From NCBI GenBank assembly GCA_034509735.1, contig JACGWO010000004.1, forward strand, positions 23,851,395 through 23,915,394: a DNA stretch of 64,000 nt, in the 5' to 3' direction. The notes below the pieces were generated by a model, which saw nothing but the letters and a program-made list of their open reading frames with translations, had not been told where the DNA came from and made no database searches. The DNA comes from Sesamum alatum. Taxonomy: Eukaryota > Streptophyta > Magnoliopsida > Lamiales > Pedaliaceae. The position numbers and the translations under genes are program-made. Below, piece after piece: positions 9,481 through 21,484 of this stretch. Every line of letters begins with the position of its first letter. Positions within the stretch are counted from its first letter, which is position 1.

Positions 9481-11582
9481 CACAAGCCAACCTAGCCGAA
9501 AAGGACGAGATCATAGCTGCAGTAGTCGTAGAGGCGAACTTGGTGGAGAACAAAAATAACTGGATACTATAGACCGGCGCATCTTGATAATTCTGCTCCA
9601 ACAAAGAATTATTCTACGAATTTCTTGATGCAACGGACGACGCATGTGTCATCATGGGGAACTCTGCCACCGCAGGAGTTTTGGGTAAAGGAAAGGTTTT
9701 TCTAAAACCTTTATCTAGTAAAACTTTAGCTTTAAATGATGTATTATATGTGCCTTCCTTGCGTAGAAATCTCATTTCCGATAACTTGTTGAACAAAGCA
9801 TGTTTGAAAATTGTGTTAGAATTTGATAAGGTCATTGTCACTAACAATAGTGAATTTGTAGGAAATGGGTACTTATCAGATGTTATTTGTTCTGAACACT
9901 GTTCCTACTTTACTTAATAAAATTCTTTCCGGTTCTGCTTATTTAATAGAGTCTATTGTTACATGGCATGGTCGACGAGGACATATAAATTTTGCTTCTA
10001 TCAAAAGGTTGAAAAATAAGAATCTTATTAATATTTCTGATTCCAATAGATGCTCTAAATGTTCAGTATGTGTAGAAGCTAAATATGTAAAAAAGCCTTT
10101 TAAGCCTGTAATATTTAGATGCACTAAATTACTTGAACTGATTCATTCGTATCTAGCAGATTTCAAAAATACTTTAAGCAAAGGTGCTAAAAGATATTAT
10201 ATCTCTTTCGTTGATGATTTTTCGAGATATACTAAAATTTATCTATTAAAAACAAAAGATGAAGTTGCTGAAATATTTTTGAAATGCAAAGCAGAAGTTG
10301 AGAATCAATTAGATAAGAAAATTAAAAGACTTAGGTCTAATAGAGGGGAAGAATAAAATACTAATCTCTTAAATAATTTTTGTGAAAAAAATGGTATAAT
10401 TCATGAAACGAGCGCTCCTTATACACCTCAACAAAATGGCGTAGCTGAACGGAAAAATAGAACTTCAAAAGAAATGATGAATGCTATACTTCTAAGCTCT
10501 GGTATGCCAGATAATATGTGGGGGAAGCAGTTCTATCTGCATGCTATATCTTAAATAGAGTCTCACTAAAAGGTTAGATAAAACGCCTTGCGAAATGTGG
10601 AGAGTTTTCGCCCCTAACCTAGGCTATCTCAAAGTGTAGCGGTGCTTGGCTAAAGTAGCATATCCACATGTTAGAAAAATGAATATAGGATCTAAAACCT
10701 TTGATTGTGTATTTATTGGGTATGCCCATAATAGTGTTGCTTATAGATTTATGTGTTTAAGCAATCACTCTATATATGAATCTAGAGATGCTGAATTCTT
10801 TGAACATGTTTTTCCTCTAAGTAAGACTCTTAAACATGATGTAGCTTCATCTAGTGACAACTTAGAACCTTTGAGAACCTCCCTTGTTGAGAATGAACTT
10901 AGAAGGAGTAAGAGAAAAAAAATTAGAACTAGTTTTGGATCAAATTTCCTAACTGTATTCCTAGCTGAAAATAGTGATAAAATAGATGAACATTTTATTT
11001 CAGCCTTTTTGATTGATGAAGACCCTAAGACTTACATAGAAGCTATAACTTCTATAGATTCCAGTTTTTGGAAAGAAGCTATTCAAAGCGAACTAGACTC
11101 CATTATGAAAAATCACACTTGGGTTCTAGTTGGTTTACCTAAAGGGAATAAGCTGATTAAGTCCAAATGGATCTTCAAAAGGAAAACTAGGCCGAATGGG
11201 TCTATAAAAAAATTGAAAGCTAGATTAGTGGTTCTAGGATATACTCAAAGGAAAGGTATAGACTACATTGACACTTATTAACCTGTGACGAAATTGCAAC
11301 CATTAGAACCTTAATTGCACTTTCAGCTATATATGAATTAGTAATTCATCAAATTGATGTAAGAACTGCATTTTTAAATGGTAACTTAGAAGAAGAAATA
11401 TACATGGAAAACCTGAAGGTTTTGTGGTTCTTCATCAAGAAAATAAAGTATGCAAACTTTGAAAGTCGCTCTATGGTCTCAAGCAGGCTCCCAAACAATA
11501 GTATGAGAAATTAGATCACACTCTAATATCCAATGGTTATAATGTAAATACATCATATACTAGTGTTTATTCAAAATTATTT
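9481..11582 (+). pseudogene. Copia protease-integrase-RT (5' part), element D
   Basis: The aspartic protease motif is found near 9560 as W-I-L-stop-T-G-A: the codon of the catalytic Asp has become TAG. Next come the GAG-pre-integrase HH-CC zinc region (WHGRRGHINF ... CSKCSVC, 9960-10080), an integrase core with SFVDDFSRYTKIYLL (near 10205), and a [20 protein letters not shown] stretch near 10420-10455. RT begins in 10646-11281 (SKWIFKRKTRPNGS, KARLVVLGYTQRKGIDYIDTY) and continues in broken frames (QIDVRTAFLNGNLEEEIYM near 11350) until the insertion at 11583. Several stops and frameshifts are present. Confidence 0.85.
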
Positions 11583-13003
11583 GGCAAAATTGCACTTTTG
11601 GTCCCACAGGATAGGGCCATTCTCACATTTGGTCACGTGCTTTTGGTCATTGACACTTTTGGTCCCAAAATCCTAATTTTTTAACACCTTTGGTCCCAAA
11701 CCATCAAAATTGACTGAAAACGGCACGCGATTGAACACGTGTCCGTTAGTCAACACTCATAGAGGCTAGAAAACGATCTTCTATCGTTAGCTCTTGCAAT
11801 ATGGAAGGAAAAAGTGGAGCCAAACGCACATTTTACTCCCTTTTCCCTATTTATACCCATGAAAAAGTCCAAAAGATCTTATTCCTCCTTTGACAGCAAA
11901 AAATGCTTCTTAATTTATATTCCTCTGCTTTTCGTGAAAAATAGCAGACAAAAACATCTTATCATAATTTTGTAAGTATGCTGCAATTTTGTGAAAAGTC
12001 CAAAAAAAATTTTGACTAATTTTGTAAGTATGCTGCAATTTTGGGCACCTTCTTTGAGATGTAAACTAGTACATTTGCTCAAAATATTGTTAATGGATGG
12101 ATGAGTTATGTATTTTGTTAATGGATGAGTACTTTTTTGCTTTTTGTGAATGGATCAACCCTTTATTTTCTATATTCTATAGAACAACATAAACTAAATA
12201 GACATTTAACAACTTAATTACTTGCATCCGGTTACACTACTGACCATTACTAAAAGGTCAATTACCAATACATAACCTCCTACAAAGAATCTACATAATA
12301 AACCGGTTTCCTCAAACTACCAACATATATAACAACAACAGAAAATATCCAACCATTACCGAAATCAAAATTTGATTTTTCCTATGCAAATTCTGAATTT
12401 CTTCCTCTTGTATGTTCAATCGGCCCAACAAACCAGGAATTATAATGGTAGCTCTCATGCACATTGGTGAATCTAACCACATAAAAACCTACATCCATCT
12501 CTGTCTCTCTTCCAAGAAGAAGTATAAGACCTCCTACCTGGGTTGTCACTTGTCCATGAGGTCTTCAAATGAGCAGCTTTATGGCAATAACATTCAATAT
12601 TTCTAGCATTTTCAGAGGTTTGTGACATGTTTTTCCCTGCTATTTTTCACGAAAACAGAGGAATATAAATTAAGAAGCAATTTTTTGGTGTCAAAGGAGG
12701 AAATAAGAATTTTTGGACTTTTTCATGGGTATAAATAGGGAAAGGGGAGTAAAATATGCATTTCGTGCCATTTTTTCCCCCTCCATATTGTAAGAGCTAA
12801 CGGCATAAGACCGTTTTCTAGCCTTCATGAGTGTTGACTAATGGCACATGTTCAATCACGTGCTGTTTTCCCTCAATTTTAATGGTTTGGGACCAAAAGT
12901 GTTAAAAAATTAAGGTTTTGGGACCAAAAATGTCGACGACCAAAAGCATGGGACCAAATGTGAGAATGGCCCTATCCTGTGGGACCAAAAATACAATTTT
13001 GCC
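11583..13003. mobile_element. Non-autonomous Mutator-like element with ~370-bp inverted repeats
   Basis: The left end reads GGCAAAATTGCACTTTTGG and the right end is its inverted complement. The arms (11583-~11955 and ~12630-13003) stay alignable for about 370 bp, including inverted copies of ACAGGATAGGGCCATTCTC and of a CCCTATTTATACCCATGAAA block. The ~670-bp middle has no recognisable transposase. It splits the RT of element D just upstream of the YVDD motif. A clean target duplication is not evident; flanks AAATTATTT and AAATTTGGT are only similar. Length and long arms favour a MULE-type or foldback element over hAT or CACTA. Confidence 0.8.
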
Positions 13004-13979
13004 AAATTTGGTTTAGATTGTGTGATTGCATGTTTGTATGTTGATGACATGCTAATATTTGGTATCAAACTAGAAGTAGTTAATGAAACCAAGAAATTCT
13101 TGTCTTCACATTTTGATATGAAAGATTTGGGGGAAGATGATGTAATTCTTGGTGTTAAAATTGGAAGACATATAATGGGTTTTCCTTGAGTCAATCACAC
13201 TACATAGAGAAAATTCTAAGAAAATTTATTGTTATGATGAAATGCCTGTTAGAACTCCCTATGGTCTAAGCATTTGCCTAAAACAGAATAATGGTGACAA
13301 TGTGTCACAGGCTGAGTATGCAAAATTATAGGGAGTGGTATGTTTATGATGAATTATACTAGACTTGACATAGCCTATGCAGTAAGTAGATTAAGTCGTT
13401 ACACTCATAACCGCAATAGAGAACATTGGAATACACTTCATCGCCTGTTAAGATACCTAAAAGGTACAATGAACTTGTGTTTGCATTTTAATAAATTTCC
13501 TGCGGTGTTAGAAGGATTATGTGACGCAAACTGGGTGACTGATAACGATGAGGTGAGTTCAACTAGTGGTTATATTTTTACCTTGGGGGGTGGAGCTATC
13601 TCTTGGAAATCTGATAAACAAACTTGTATTGCACACTCTACCATGGAATCTGAGTTTATTGCTCTTGACTTAGCAGGTCAAGAAGCCATGTGGCTGAGAA
13701 ATCAGCTGAGAGATCTGTCATTGTGGGGTTCATCTATACCAGTCTCCCTACACTATGACTCTCAAGCCACTATTGGGATTGCTAAAAAGCTATGCGTACA
13801 ATGGCAAAAGAAGACATATTTGCATCAGACATGGTGCAATAAAAGAGCTCCTGAAGAATGGAATAATCTCCAGGGATTACATAAGGTTCGAGAGGAACTT
13901 GGCAGATCCTCTCACAAAAGGACTAACCAGGAGACTTGTACTTGAGACTTCAAGGGCAATAGGGCTCAAAGCCCTATAG
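13004..13979 (+). pseudogene. Copia RT (3' part) and RNase H, element D
   Basis: Continues the interrupted RT: the catalytic segment CLYVDDMLIFG lies at about 13030-13065, with intact YVDD, followed by FDMKDLGE and a premature stop near 13188. RNase H spans 13340-13979: [70 protein letters not shown] and, after a frameshift near 13800, a C-terminal [17 protein letters not shown] motif. Catalytic acidic positions can be recognised, but the frameshifts and upstream defects make it non-functional. Confidence 0.9.
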
Positions 13980-14476
13980 TGATGCAATATGGTTAATAGC
14001 CATATGAGAAATAAGATCCATAACCCTATGCGTTGGGTGGTCCTAACAAGGACTTGATGGATGATCCTGACAAATAGAGGATCAGGAAGAGAGCTTCATA
14101 GCTCGGTGGTTGAGTGGTCTATAGAAATATAGACTTGATCAAGCTATCTAGATGAGTATGAAGGTAGCCGCCTTCTATGAAAGAAAAGGAGTTCTTTCTA
14201 GAGCACTCATTAGAACTCAAGGTATTTAGCATAGGACCTTAAAAGCACTCGGAGTCTATATCGCGGAACAACGGACTCTAAGGAAATAATACGTGTTGTG
14301 GTGGTCCCAACTTGAGCTATCGAAAGTTCAAGATTTATATCACTTTCTTTAGCTGAATTGTAGTCTCGCCTCACTATGGACTAATTCAAATCGAAAGATA
14401 TTAATGCTTAAGTATATTTCTTCCTTCACTCATAAAATCCCTTTCTCTTGATCCAAGTTAGTCATTCATGGGGAAA
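13980..14476 (+). other. 3' untranslated region and polypurine tract of element D
   Basis: About 500 bp without a coding frame, between the pol stop and the 3' LTR. The last bases, CATGGGGAAA just before 14477, are the likely polypurine tract priming plus-strand synthesis. Confidence 0.7.
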
Positions 14477-15123
14477 TGTTGGGAATGGCTAACCTTATTA
14501 TCTTTCTTTCCCTTTGTCCCACATGTGTTTCACTACCAATATTTGCTTGACATATATTGAGTTTCCGTTTAGCCTTTGGATAAGAATTGTGAGTGGTTGG
14601 ATTTAGTAAGAATTGCCACACGCGCGCGCCCGTCCGGCCTATCCGGACTGGGCTGGGCCGCGCGCGTGTCATATTCTTTTTGGAGAAATTACATTATATT
14701 TCTGTAGATTTTACTTTGAATGCTTCAAAGATGACCAAGTCTTGGAGGTTGAGAAATATCCTCCATAATCCGATATTTTATCTGCTTGGATAGTGTTTGT
14801 GCTGCAGATTTTTCTCAACATCCATATGTTTCTTCTCCTATAAATAGCTGCAGCTACTACTGCATTATACACACCAAAAAATATCGAGCTCTTCCCCCTC
14901 TCTCTTTGCTCGAGTTGTTCCTCTCTCTACTTCTTTTCTCTTAGTTTTCTTAGTGTATTCTAAGAAAGTTGTCCCAACATTCTCTACCACGAGTACACGT
15001 GTCAGAGGGTGTAGCTGTATGAACCTTGGGGAGCAATCGTTTATTCTTATTTACACCTCAGTAGCATCGAAAATTGACTTTCAAAGCAGTAGTTTACCAC
15101 GACACAACATTCTTTTCCTAACA
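14477..15123 (+). repeat. 3' LTR of Copia element D (647 bp)
   Basis: Starts TGTTGGGAATGG and ends CTTTTCCTAACA, with the canonical TG...CA. A CCTATAAATAG TATA-like box lies near 14838. Its last ~300 bp match the partial 5' LTR. Its final ~31 bp are included in the tandem duplication that follows. Confidence 0.85.
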
Positions 15124-15977
15124 GTATTTAAAAAACACAATACAAAACACGTATGAATAGGAGAAGGATGCTCGTAAAATTTAATATTTCTTGTAAAATA
15201 GTTCACATGTGGTTAAGAAATCTATAGATTATATCTATCCAAAAATATTATAATTATCACTATTGAAAAAGCTCATATAGCGACGACATTTACCACGACA
15301 CATTATTCTTTTCCTATATACAAAACACGTATGAATAAGAGAAGGATGGTCGTATAATTTAGGGTTAATTAAACTTACACCCCCTCTGAGAATGTATAAT
15401 TACACTTTCCCCCAACAAAGTTTTGAAATTACACTTATACCCCCTCCAAAAATTCTCTGTTTACACCTGACCCCCATCCGGTAGAATTTGGACGAAAAAT
15501 GTTCACGTCAACAAAAATAAATACACAAATTTTCAATTTTTTCCATCATTTAACATTCTCATGTATATTTTTGTACTTATAAGAGGATAAGTGTAACATA
15601 TAGGTATGGAGTGAGGCCAATATTATTATATTTTTTCCTTATAAGTACAAAATTATTGCACGAGAATGTTAAATGAGAGGTAAAATTGAAAATTTATGTA
15701 ATTATTTTTGTTGAAATGAATATTTTCCGCCCAAACTTTAATGAATGGAGGTCAGGTGTAAACAAAGAATTTTTAGAGGGGTTGTAAATGTAATTTCAAA
15801 ACTTCTTTGGGGGAAAGTGTAATTATGCATTTTCAGAGGGGGTCTAAATGTAATTAACCCTATAATTTAATATTTCTTGTAAAATAGTTCACATGTGGTT
15901 AAGAAATCTATAGATTATATCTGTCCAAAAATATTGTAATTATCACTATAGAAAAAGCTCATATAGCGACGGCATTT
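15093..15977. repeat. ~196-bp tandem duplication including the end of the Copia LTR
   Basis: Unit 1 (15093-15288) starts in the last ~31 bp of the element D LTR and continues through AAACACGTATGAATA, a GTTCACATGTGGTTAAG block and ATATAGCGACGACATT. Unit 2 starts at 15289 with the same LTR end and, minus the MITE at 15362-15860, repeats the unit to about 15977. Unit 2 lacks ~18 bp just after the LTR end. Confidence 0.85.
15362..15860. mobile_element. 499-bp foldback MITE (Mutator-like) with 9-bp target duplication
   Basis: The ends read GGGTTAATTAAACTTACACC and, inverted, GGGTTAATTACATTTAGACC; the inverted arms extend ~200 bp. The target duplication TATAATTTA is perfect at 15353-15361 and 15861-15869. 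The 9-bp length suits Mutator-type transposition. No coding capacity. Confidence 0.9.
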
Positions 15978-16404
15978 ATGATGGAATTTCCAATGATCTA
16001 ACGAGGATTTTATTTTTAATTTCAGATGAAATAGAGGCTGTTGAAAAATTTAGTTATATTAAAAATATATACATATATATATATATATTTTGTTTGGTTT
16101 TATTAATAATTATTTTAAATATTCCATATTAAAATATTTTGTATTAGATTTGTATTTGCAATTAAATTTAAAATTGGAGAAAATTATTTAAAAATAAATA
16201 AATTTTAATTAATAAAAGTAAAAAAATGTAAGTCTTACAAATAAAAATAAAAAAATAAAAAAATCCTAATTTAATATTCCGCCGTCATGCTCATTGATGG
16301 GAGGCTAAGTCTCATCATCCCCGACCCGTTGATGCATCGATCTATCAGTTGGGGCATCGTTGGCCGAGGCCGAGGGTGTAGCACCCTCTAACAATACTAC
16401 TATT
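15978..16404. mobile_element. Degraded DNA-transposon sequence, probably a second CACTA-like family
   Basis: AT-rich, with a (TA)n run near 16066-16088. Preceded by ATAGCGACGGCATTTATGATGG and followed near 16270-16380 by a GC-richer piece. The same order of similar blocks (ATAGCG.. GATGGAATTTC.. AT-rich tract.. AATCCTAAT.. CAGCTGGGGC) occurs at 48565-49430, so this is a dispersed repeat. The TAGCGACGACA-type words resemble CACTA subterminal repeats; no terminus or transposase frame is identified. Confidence 0.4.
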
Positions 16405-16740
16405 CTCTGATACCACTCAATGTAGCACCTTCTACATCAATACACTTTATTACCACTAATTATTATACCCTTTTCTTAATTACAACCCATTTTATAACAA
16501 ATTTTCATTTTTAGCAATTAAATAAATTCTATTATCTATATAATATATGTATATATATGTGTGTGTGCCTTAAGCAATGATAGCCATCATCTAAAGTTTA
16601 TATTTATTATGCTATAGAAATACTAATGTACATAACCCAAAAGGGAAATAATGAAGTTTCTAGCAGTTGCCGAATTTGAAATGCAAACTAAGTAAAATAA
16701 TAGTGTATCTTATAATCATATAGCTAGAACTCTCAATTTT
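16405..16740 (-). mobile_element. PBS and LTR end of an unassigned LTR element
   Basis: The minus strand of 16405-16415 reads TGGTATCAGAG, a tRNA-Met-type PBS. Five bases away, 16421 onward (TGTAGCACC) would be the CA-end of an LTR read on the minus strand. The sequence to ~16740 contains a TATATATGTGTGTGTG run and no gene. The LTR's other end is not identified, and it is not the long-LTR family. Confidence 0.4.
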
Positions 16741-19131
16741 AGATGTCATGGTTGACCCAGCTAATAAGATTGGCAACACGGTTTTATTCTATTCCAAAGA
16801 TTCCACGGCTCATGAAACCACGTTTGGGTCAAAGTATCATCCTCACTATATTGCTATGGATGGAGGGCTTGAAATTTTACAAAACATTTGTTTAATTTCA
16901 TTTTGGGACTAATATGTACTTGGTCCATCCAAGTGAGAGTTTATTGTTTTTACTGAGACCTAATCACCTTAATGTTTTGCATGTGTAAAATATCAAATAT
17001 TTAAGGCATTCAAGATGCTTCACATGCAATTATATCTTAGCACGTCCCCATTGGATGATCACAAGCCCATACCCGCTCGCGGTGGATCAATGATTTTACT
17101 AGGGTGATCATACGCTATTACAAATTTTAAAAAATTCATTATCAAGCTAATGGACCTTTGTAATCCTTTTTGTTCTTTGGGATCTCCATCACGGATTCCT
17201 TCCGATAAGCCTCCTCTCCATGGACCATTCAATGGGCCTCTCCATGGATCTCCATTTCCATGCTTACATGTAGAGGTGTTCAATCAAACCGTCGGGCCAC
17301 CCCAACCCAAACCGCACCGCAATTAGCGGGCTAAGGGTGGGTTGGGTTGGTCTTGGGCTAGTAAAAAAAACCGTAATTTTTAGCAATCGGGTTTGGTTTT
17401 ATACATTTCTGCTTATTGTGTTACAACTAAATTATTAAAAAAAAAAAAAAAAGAACAAAAGAACATAACATATATATTCCTACAAGTACATTAAGTTAAT
17501 ATACACATGTTTTTAGTGCTTTAAATTTTATATATAATCAATTAATAAAAATATGTAAACTATCATTATATGTCCAATTTATAGTGTTAATTTTTATTTA
17601 ATTCCTCAAATTTTCTTATTTCTTCCATTAAAAACTAAAAATCTTCTTTTATTATTAAACTCATAAAATATTTTCTCCGTTTCCTTTGCGGTAAATTAGT
17701 ATAATATGTATGTATGATATAATATTATATTATCATTGTATAATAATATTTTATTATATAAATAGATACTTTTTTTTTAATAATCAAAACTTAAGAAGTA
17801 AAAATTAGATAAGAAAGGAAATAAAGAGTTTTCGAAGTTCAAACTCTTCAATGCCTTGTGGCTTTTATTTTGTAAAATATTATTTGAAACTTGAGAGAGA
17901 ATCGTATAGTGAATGTTATTAATTTATTTTCTATGTAGAATTTTATTTGTGACTTCAAAATATGTATCTTGAACTTACAAATTTTATGTATTTAGAATAG
18001 TTGAACTTTACTTTTTTCTTTTTCATTTTTTATTGTATAGATGATTGACTTTATACTAAAGACCGCAAAAATCGCCCCAACTCGCCCCAACCCAATTAGA
18101 CTGCAAAGTGCAATTTTGAAGATTGCTGGGTTGGACTTGGGCTAAGTTTTTGAAAAATCGCAAACATCGGGTTGGACCGAAAAATTACCTAATTTGACCC
18201 AACCCGCACCTCATACACTCCTTACATGTAAAAAAAATTAAATAAAAGTCACTCTCCTATCTACTCTCATTACATATTAAAAGAAACACAATTCAGAAGT
18301 TAGGAGGAGTATACAATTGATGGAGATAGAAAACCTTATTGCTACAAGGCTAAAAATAATAAATAGAATTAAAAATCAAATAAGCACTCAAGCCTCACCC
18401 AATAATAAAATAACACATACATATAGGTGCATTGGGCTTTGTAATCATCCATTATTTATCCAATAAATAATTAATGCATATTATAATATCACAACACGCC
18501 CACAAATAAATACATGATATCCAATATCATAAATTTAATACACATTTATATGCAGAAAATACACATTTAATTATGCAATTAAAAATAAATATTAGACCCG
18601 TATGTCTAATGTACTAAAATAAAAAACAGCCAAAACTTGATCATTTTAAAAAATATACAGAAATCAGAAAATTCAATTTTCAAGGTAATAAATGACGAAA
18701 AAGACCCAACTATTTCAATGCAGCCGACTGGCCTCACCCAGGCGGCCACACGGCACTGCCTGCCTACGCCCCTGTCAGACCACATGGCAGCATGCACACA
18801 TGCCTGGTTTATGCCTTCGCACGCCTGGTCACGCCCATATTGGCCACTAGCCGGCCAGCGCTGCTGCTGCAGTCAAGAAACCCCAAGAATTTTTTTTTTT
18901 TTTTGCATTTATAAAACTGAAATTGCACACATACTTTTCAGAAAATCAAATTTCAGCAAACCCTAATATACAAATTAAAAGAAAAATTAAACCACATTTT
19001 TCTAAAAATATAATCATGCAATAAAAACCAGACACATGCTTTCCAAAATCCATAAACACGTGAAACATGCCCAACACATAATACATGTTCGAGATCCATA
19101 GGAACAACACCGAATCGGGCTCTAATACCAC
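16741..19131 (-). mobile_element. Internal region of long-LTR Copia element B
   Basis: Lies inside LTR copy 5 with the PBS at 19119-19130 (TGGTATTAGAGC on the minus strand). Segment 16800-17110 matches the leader of element A, and 18720-18890 is a decayed counterpart of its GC-rich island. No gag or pol frame remains, and the 3' LTR is not found, so element B is truncated near 16740. A hAT element interrupts it at 17271-18220. Confidence 0.7.
17271..18220. mobile_element. Non-autonomous hAT element (~950 bp)
   Basis: The left end reads TAGAGGTGTTCAATC, rich in CCCAACCC/GGGTTGGG words at both ends, as in many plant hAT derivatives. CTTACATG flanks it on both sides (17263-17270 and 18221-18228; the match extends to CTTACATGTA), giving the 8-bp duplication expected of hAT. 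Terminal inverted repeats are short and imperfect. The interior is AT-rich with a poly(A) run near 17436 and no transposase. Confidence 0.8.
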
Positions 19132-19909
19132 TGAAAGATAATTGATCAACTTGGAGAAAGCGTAAAAATTGAGGAATTAAAAACAATAGAAGCCAGATTA
19201 AAGGGGAATTCCCTTTGATGTTTCTCCGGCGTCTGGTGTTCATAAAAATACTAAGATAATAAAAACAACATTCATGCATGGCTATGGATTAAAAACGAAA
19301 AAGCATGGAAAAATAACTGCGAGTCATACCTTTGTCGTTTGTCTGGAACCGACTACTAGCGTTATCTCCAATCTCGTAGATCCCTTTATAGATATCCACA
19401 CCATGCCATGGAACTGGATCTCGAACCTCTGCTAGGAAGAATGAAATGCAATTAAAGAGGAATCAAATAACACTATCGAATTAGTGTTTTGACTTTCTTC
19501 GTTCTTAACTTGAATAAGGATCACGAAGATCACAATGAAAGTGAGTGTGGATCATTTAGGGAAGGAGCGCGAATGCGGAAGCACAATGAATTTCAAAAGA
19601 GAATATTTAAACATGCTTTAAACGGAATTAAAGAACACATTCAAGGGGTGTTCCCTTGAACATCCCGAGCGTTTTCTTCGTGCCGCTACACGCGTTGTTC
19701 CACGTTTTGCCACCAAGATTCCAAGTTAGGAACCCTCTAAATCGTCCACGCAATCCACCGAATCTTCATCCCTGTGCTAGCAAGTAACCAAGAGGAATAT
19801 GGGAGGACAAATCGACCTAGCGTTATGAATTAACGTGATCGATTCTTCTAGTATTCACTTGTATCAAAGACAAGGAACTTAGGTTATCTTGGAGTGAAGA
19901 GAGGAAGGG

Positions 19910-19945
<36 letters not shown>

Positions 19946-21484
19946 GCGGCGTGCGTGTGTCTTTGGTGTGTGTGAGATGATCACCTTGTGTGTGTGTGTG
20001 TGTGTGATGATCACCTTGTGTGTGTGTGTGTGTGAGATGATCACCTTGTGTGTGTGTGTCTCTTTGAGAATTATAGGAAAGGAATTCACCTATTCCTTTT
20101 CAAACTCTCATTAAGAAGCATACATTGACTAGGATTTTGACCTAGTCAAATCCTTATTAACTTAGGCTAAAGACTAAGTCAAACTCTAATCTTGGCCCTC
20201 CATCTCTCCATTCAATCTCGTTCGTCCATCACTTGATGGATTTTATGGAATATATAAATCCTATTTAAAATAATCCATTGGGCTTCCAATAATTAAATAA
20301 TTATTTTGAGCCCATTTCCTCAATTCTAATAAATCTTATTTATTAGTTAATTCCATTTAATCTAATTAAAAGAATTAACAATCCAAGAAAAGGGAACCAA
20401 TTTAATCTAATTAAATTGTTCCATCTCCTAGAATTAATCCCAAATTAATTCCTCCGTTATCGGTGGATTGTGTGTGACTCTTTAGGTTCACCCTTAGCTA
20501 GACTTAGCCAAATTTCCAATCATCCTATGATGGGAATTTGTCCGTCACCATGGGTGGCCGTCTAGCAATGGTCCATGGCACTAGAGACTAGGTGAATATT
20601 ATGGTGTGAACGTTTAGGTTCTTCAGTACACTTGTCCTTCCGTCTATTACCTCACAGCTATAGTCTAGGGTATGGACATTGGATGTCGGTACCCATTCTT
20701 GACTAAAACCTTGGCTCGTCCACACCTAACGTCACAGGGATCCCATCCCACTATTCAGTCACTATGGCCATAGATTTACAGGAGGACGAGTCTCAGAGTG
20801 TAAGTGAGACATTACTGTCATTCCTTTTAACAGGAGATGGCTCCTCTGTCAGGACCTACTGTTCACACTACACACCTTGACTGCACTAGATAGGGCTTAT
20901 GACAATCGAGTCTCTCAACTTGATAGTCTCTTGCCAAATCTAAGATACAGGCATGGTGTGTATGTGACCACAATAGTCCCTCAAGTCCGAGGACCAAACC
21001 CACACTATCAGAACCGGGAACCCAAGTCATACCGACCAACCCACTCAAGGTTTCCCATATGACGATTCCCACGAGTCACCTTAGTCAGCCGGCACCGAGC
21101 TGGCAAACCCACTAACATTGTATGGACGACCTTCGTCACTTGACAATGAAACGCGACTACAATCGCTTACTGCAAGTCTCAAACGGACTCTCGATACCCT
21201 ATCTCGAGGTCCTTCAACTTAGAGTATTTCAGACCGATCCACAGAAACTGATTTCATGACTTGCCATCCTATGCGCAGTCCAGTTTCTTAGATTAACATT
21301 TCGTCTATGGGCTTTGTTTGTGCATTGAACAGTTTATAATATAAAGCAGTAAGTGAACACAAACAAAGTATTAATGCCTTATATTAATATCACTTTTATG
21401 CATAATCTTTATTTAAACATCATATCGTCAGAAATAGGTTACATAAGCCTAATAGGGTTGGCTTCACGATCACCTATTCTAACA
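19132..21484 (-). mobile_element. Long-LTR Copia family, LTR copy 5 (element B, 2.35 kb)
   Basis: Begins on the minus strand at 21484 (TGTTAGAATAGGTGATC) and ends CTTTCA at 19132 beside the PBS. The conserved blocks are present: CACCATGGGTGG near 20550, GTGTGTGACTCTTTAGGTTCACC near 20470, and 20790-21070 matching 1-240 and 4060-4300. It contains the microsatellite cluster at 19913-20063. Open frames in it are translated repeats, not genes. Confidence 0.85.
19913..20063. repeat. (GA)n microsatellite and 30-bp (TG)n/GATGATCACC tandem repeat
   Basis: A (GA)n run at 19913-19941 is followed by three copies of a ~30-bp unit, each a (TG)n tract plus ATGATCACC (at 19977, 20007 and 20037). It sits in the R/U5 side of LTR copy 5 and makes a repetitive minus-strand frame of no biological meaning. 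Confidence 0.85.

Larger units (their letters stand above)
8233..15123 (+). mobile_element. Degenerate Copia retrotransposon (element D), 6.9 kb
   Basis: Two related LTR sequences (8233-8544, partial; 14477-15123, complete) flank gag-protease-integrase-RT-RNase H in Copia order. All domains are broken by stops or frameshifts, and the RT is split by a Mutator-like insertion at 11583-13003. Its LTR is unrelated to the long-LTR family. No usual tRNA-Met PBS is visible after 8544. Confidence 0.9.

Noticed and set aside
19823..20089. 88-codon minus-strand frame rich in Thr-His and Ser-Leu repeats
   Set aside because: It is the translated TG/GA microsatellite cluster inside an LTR.
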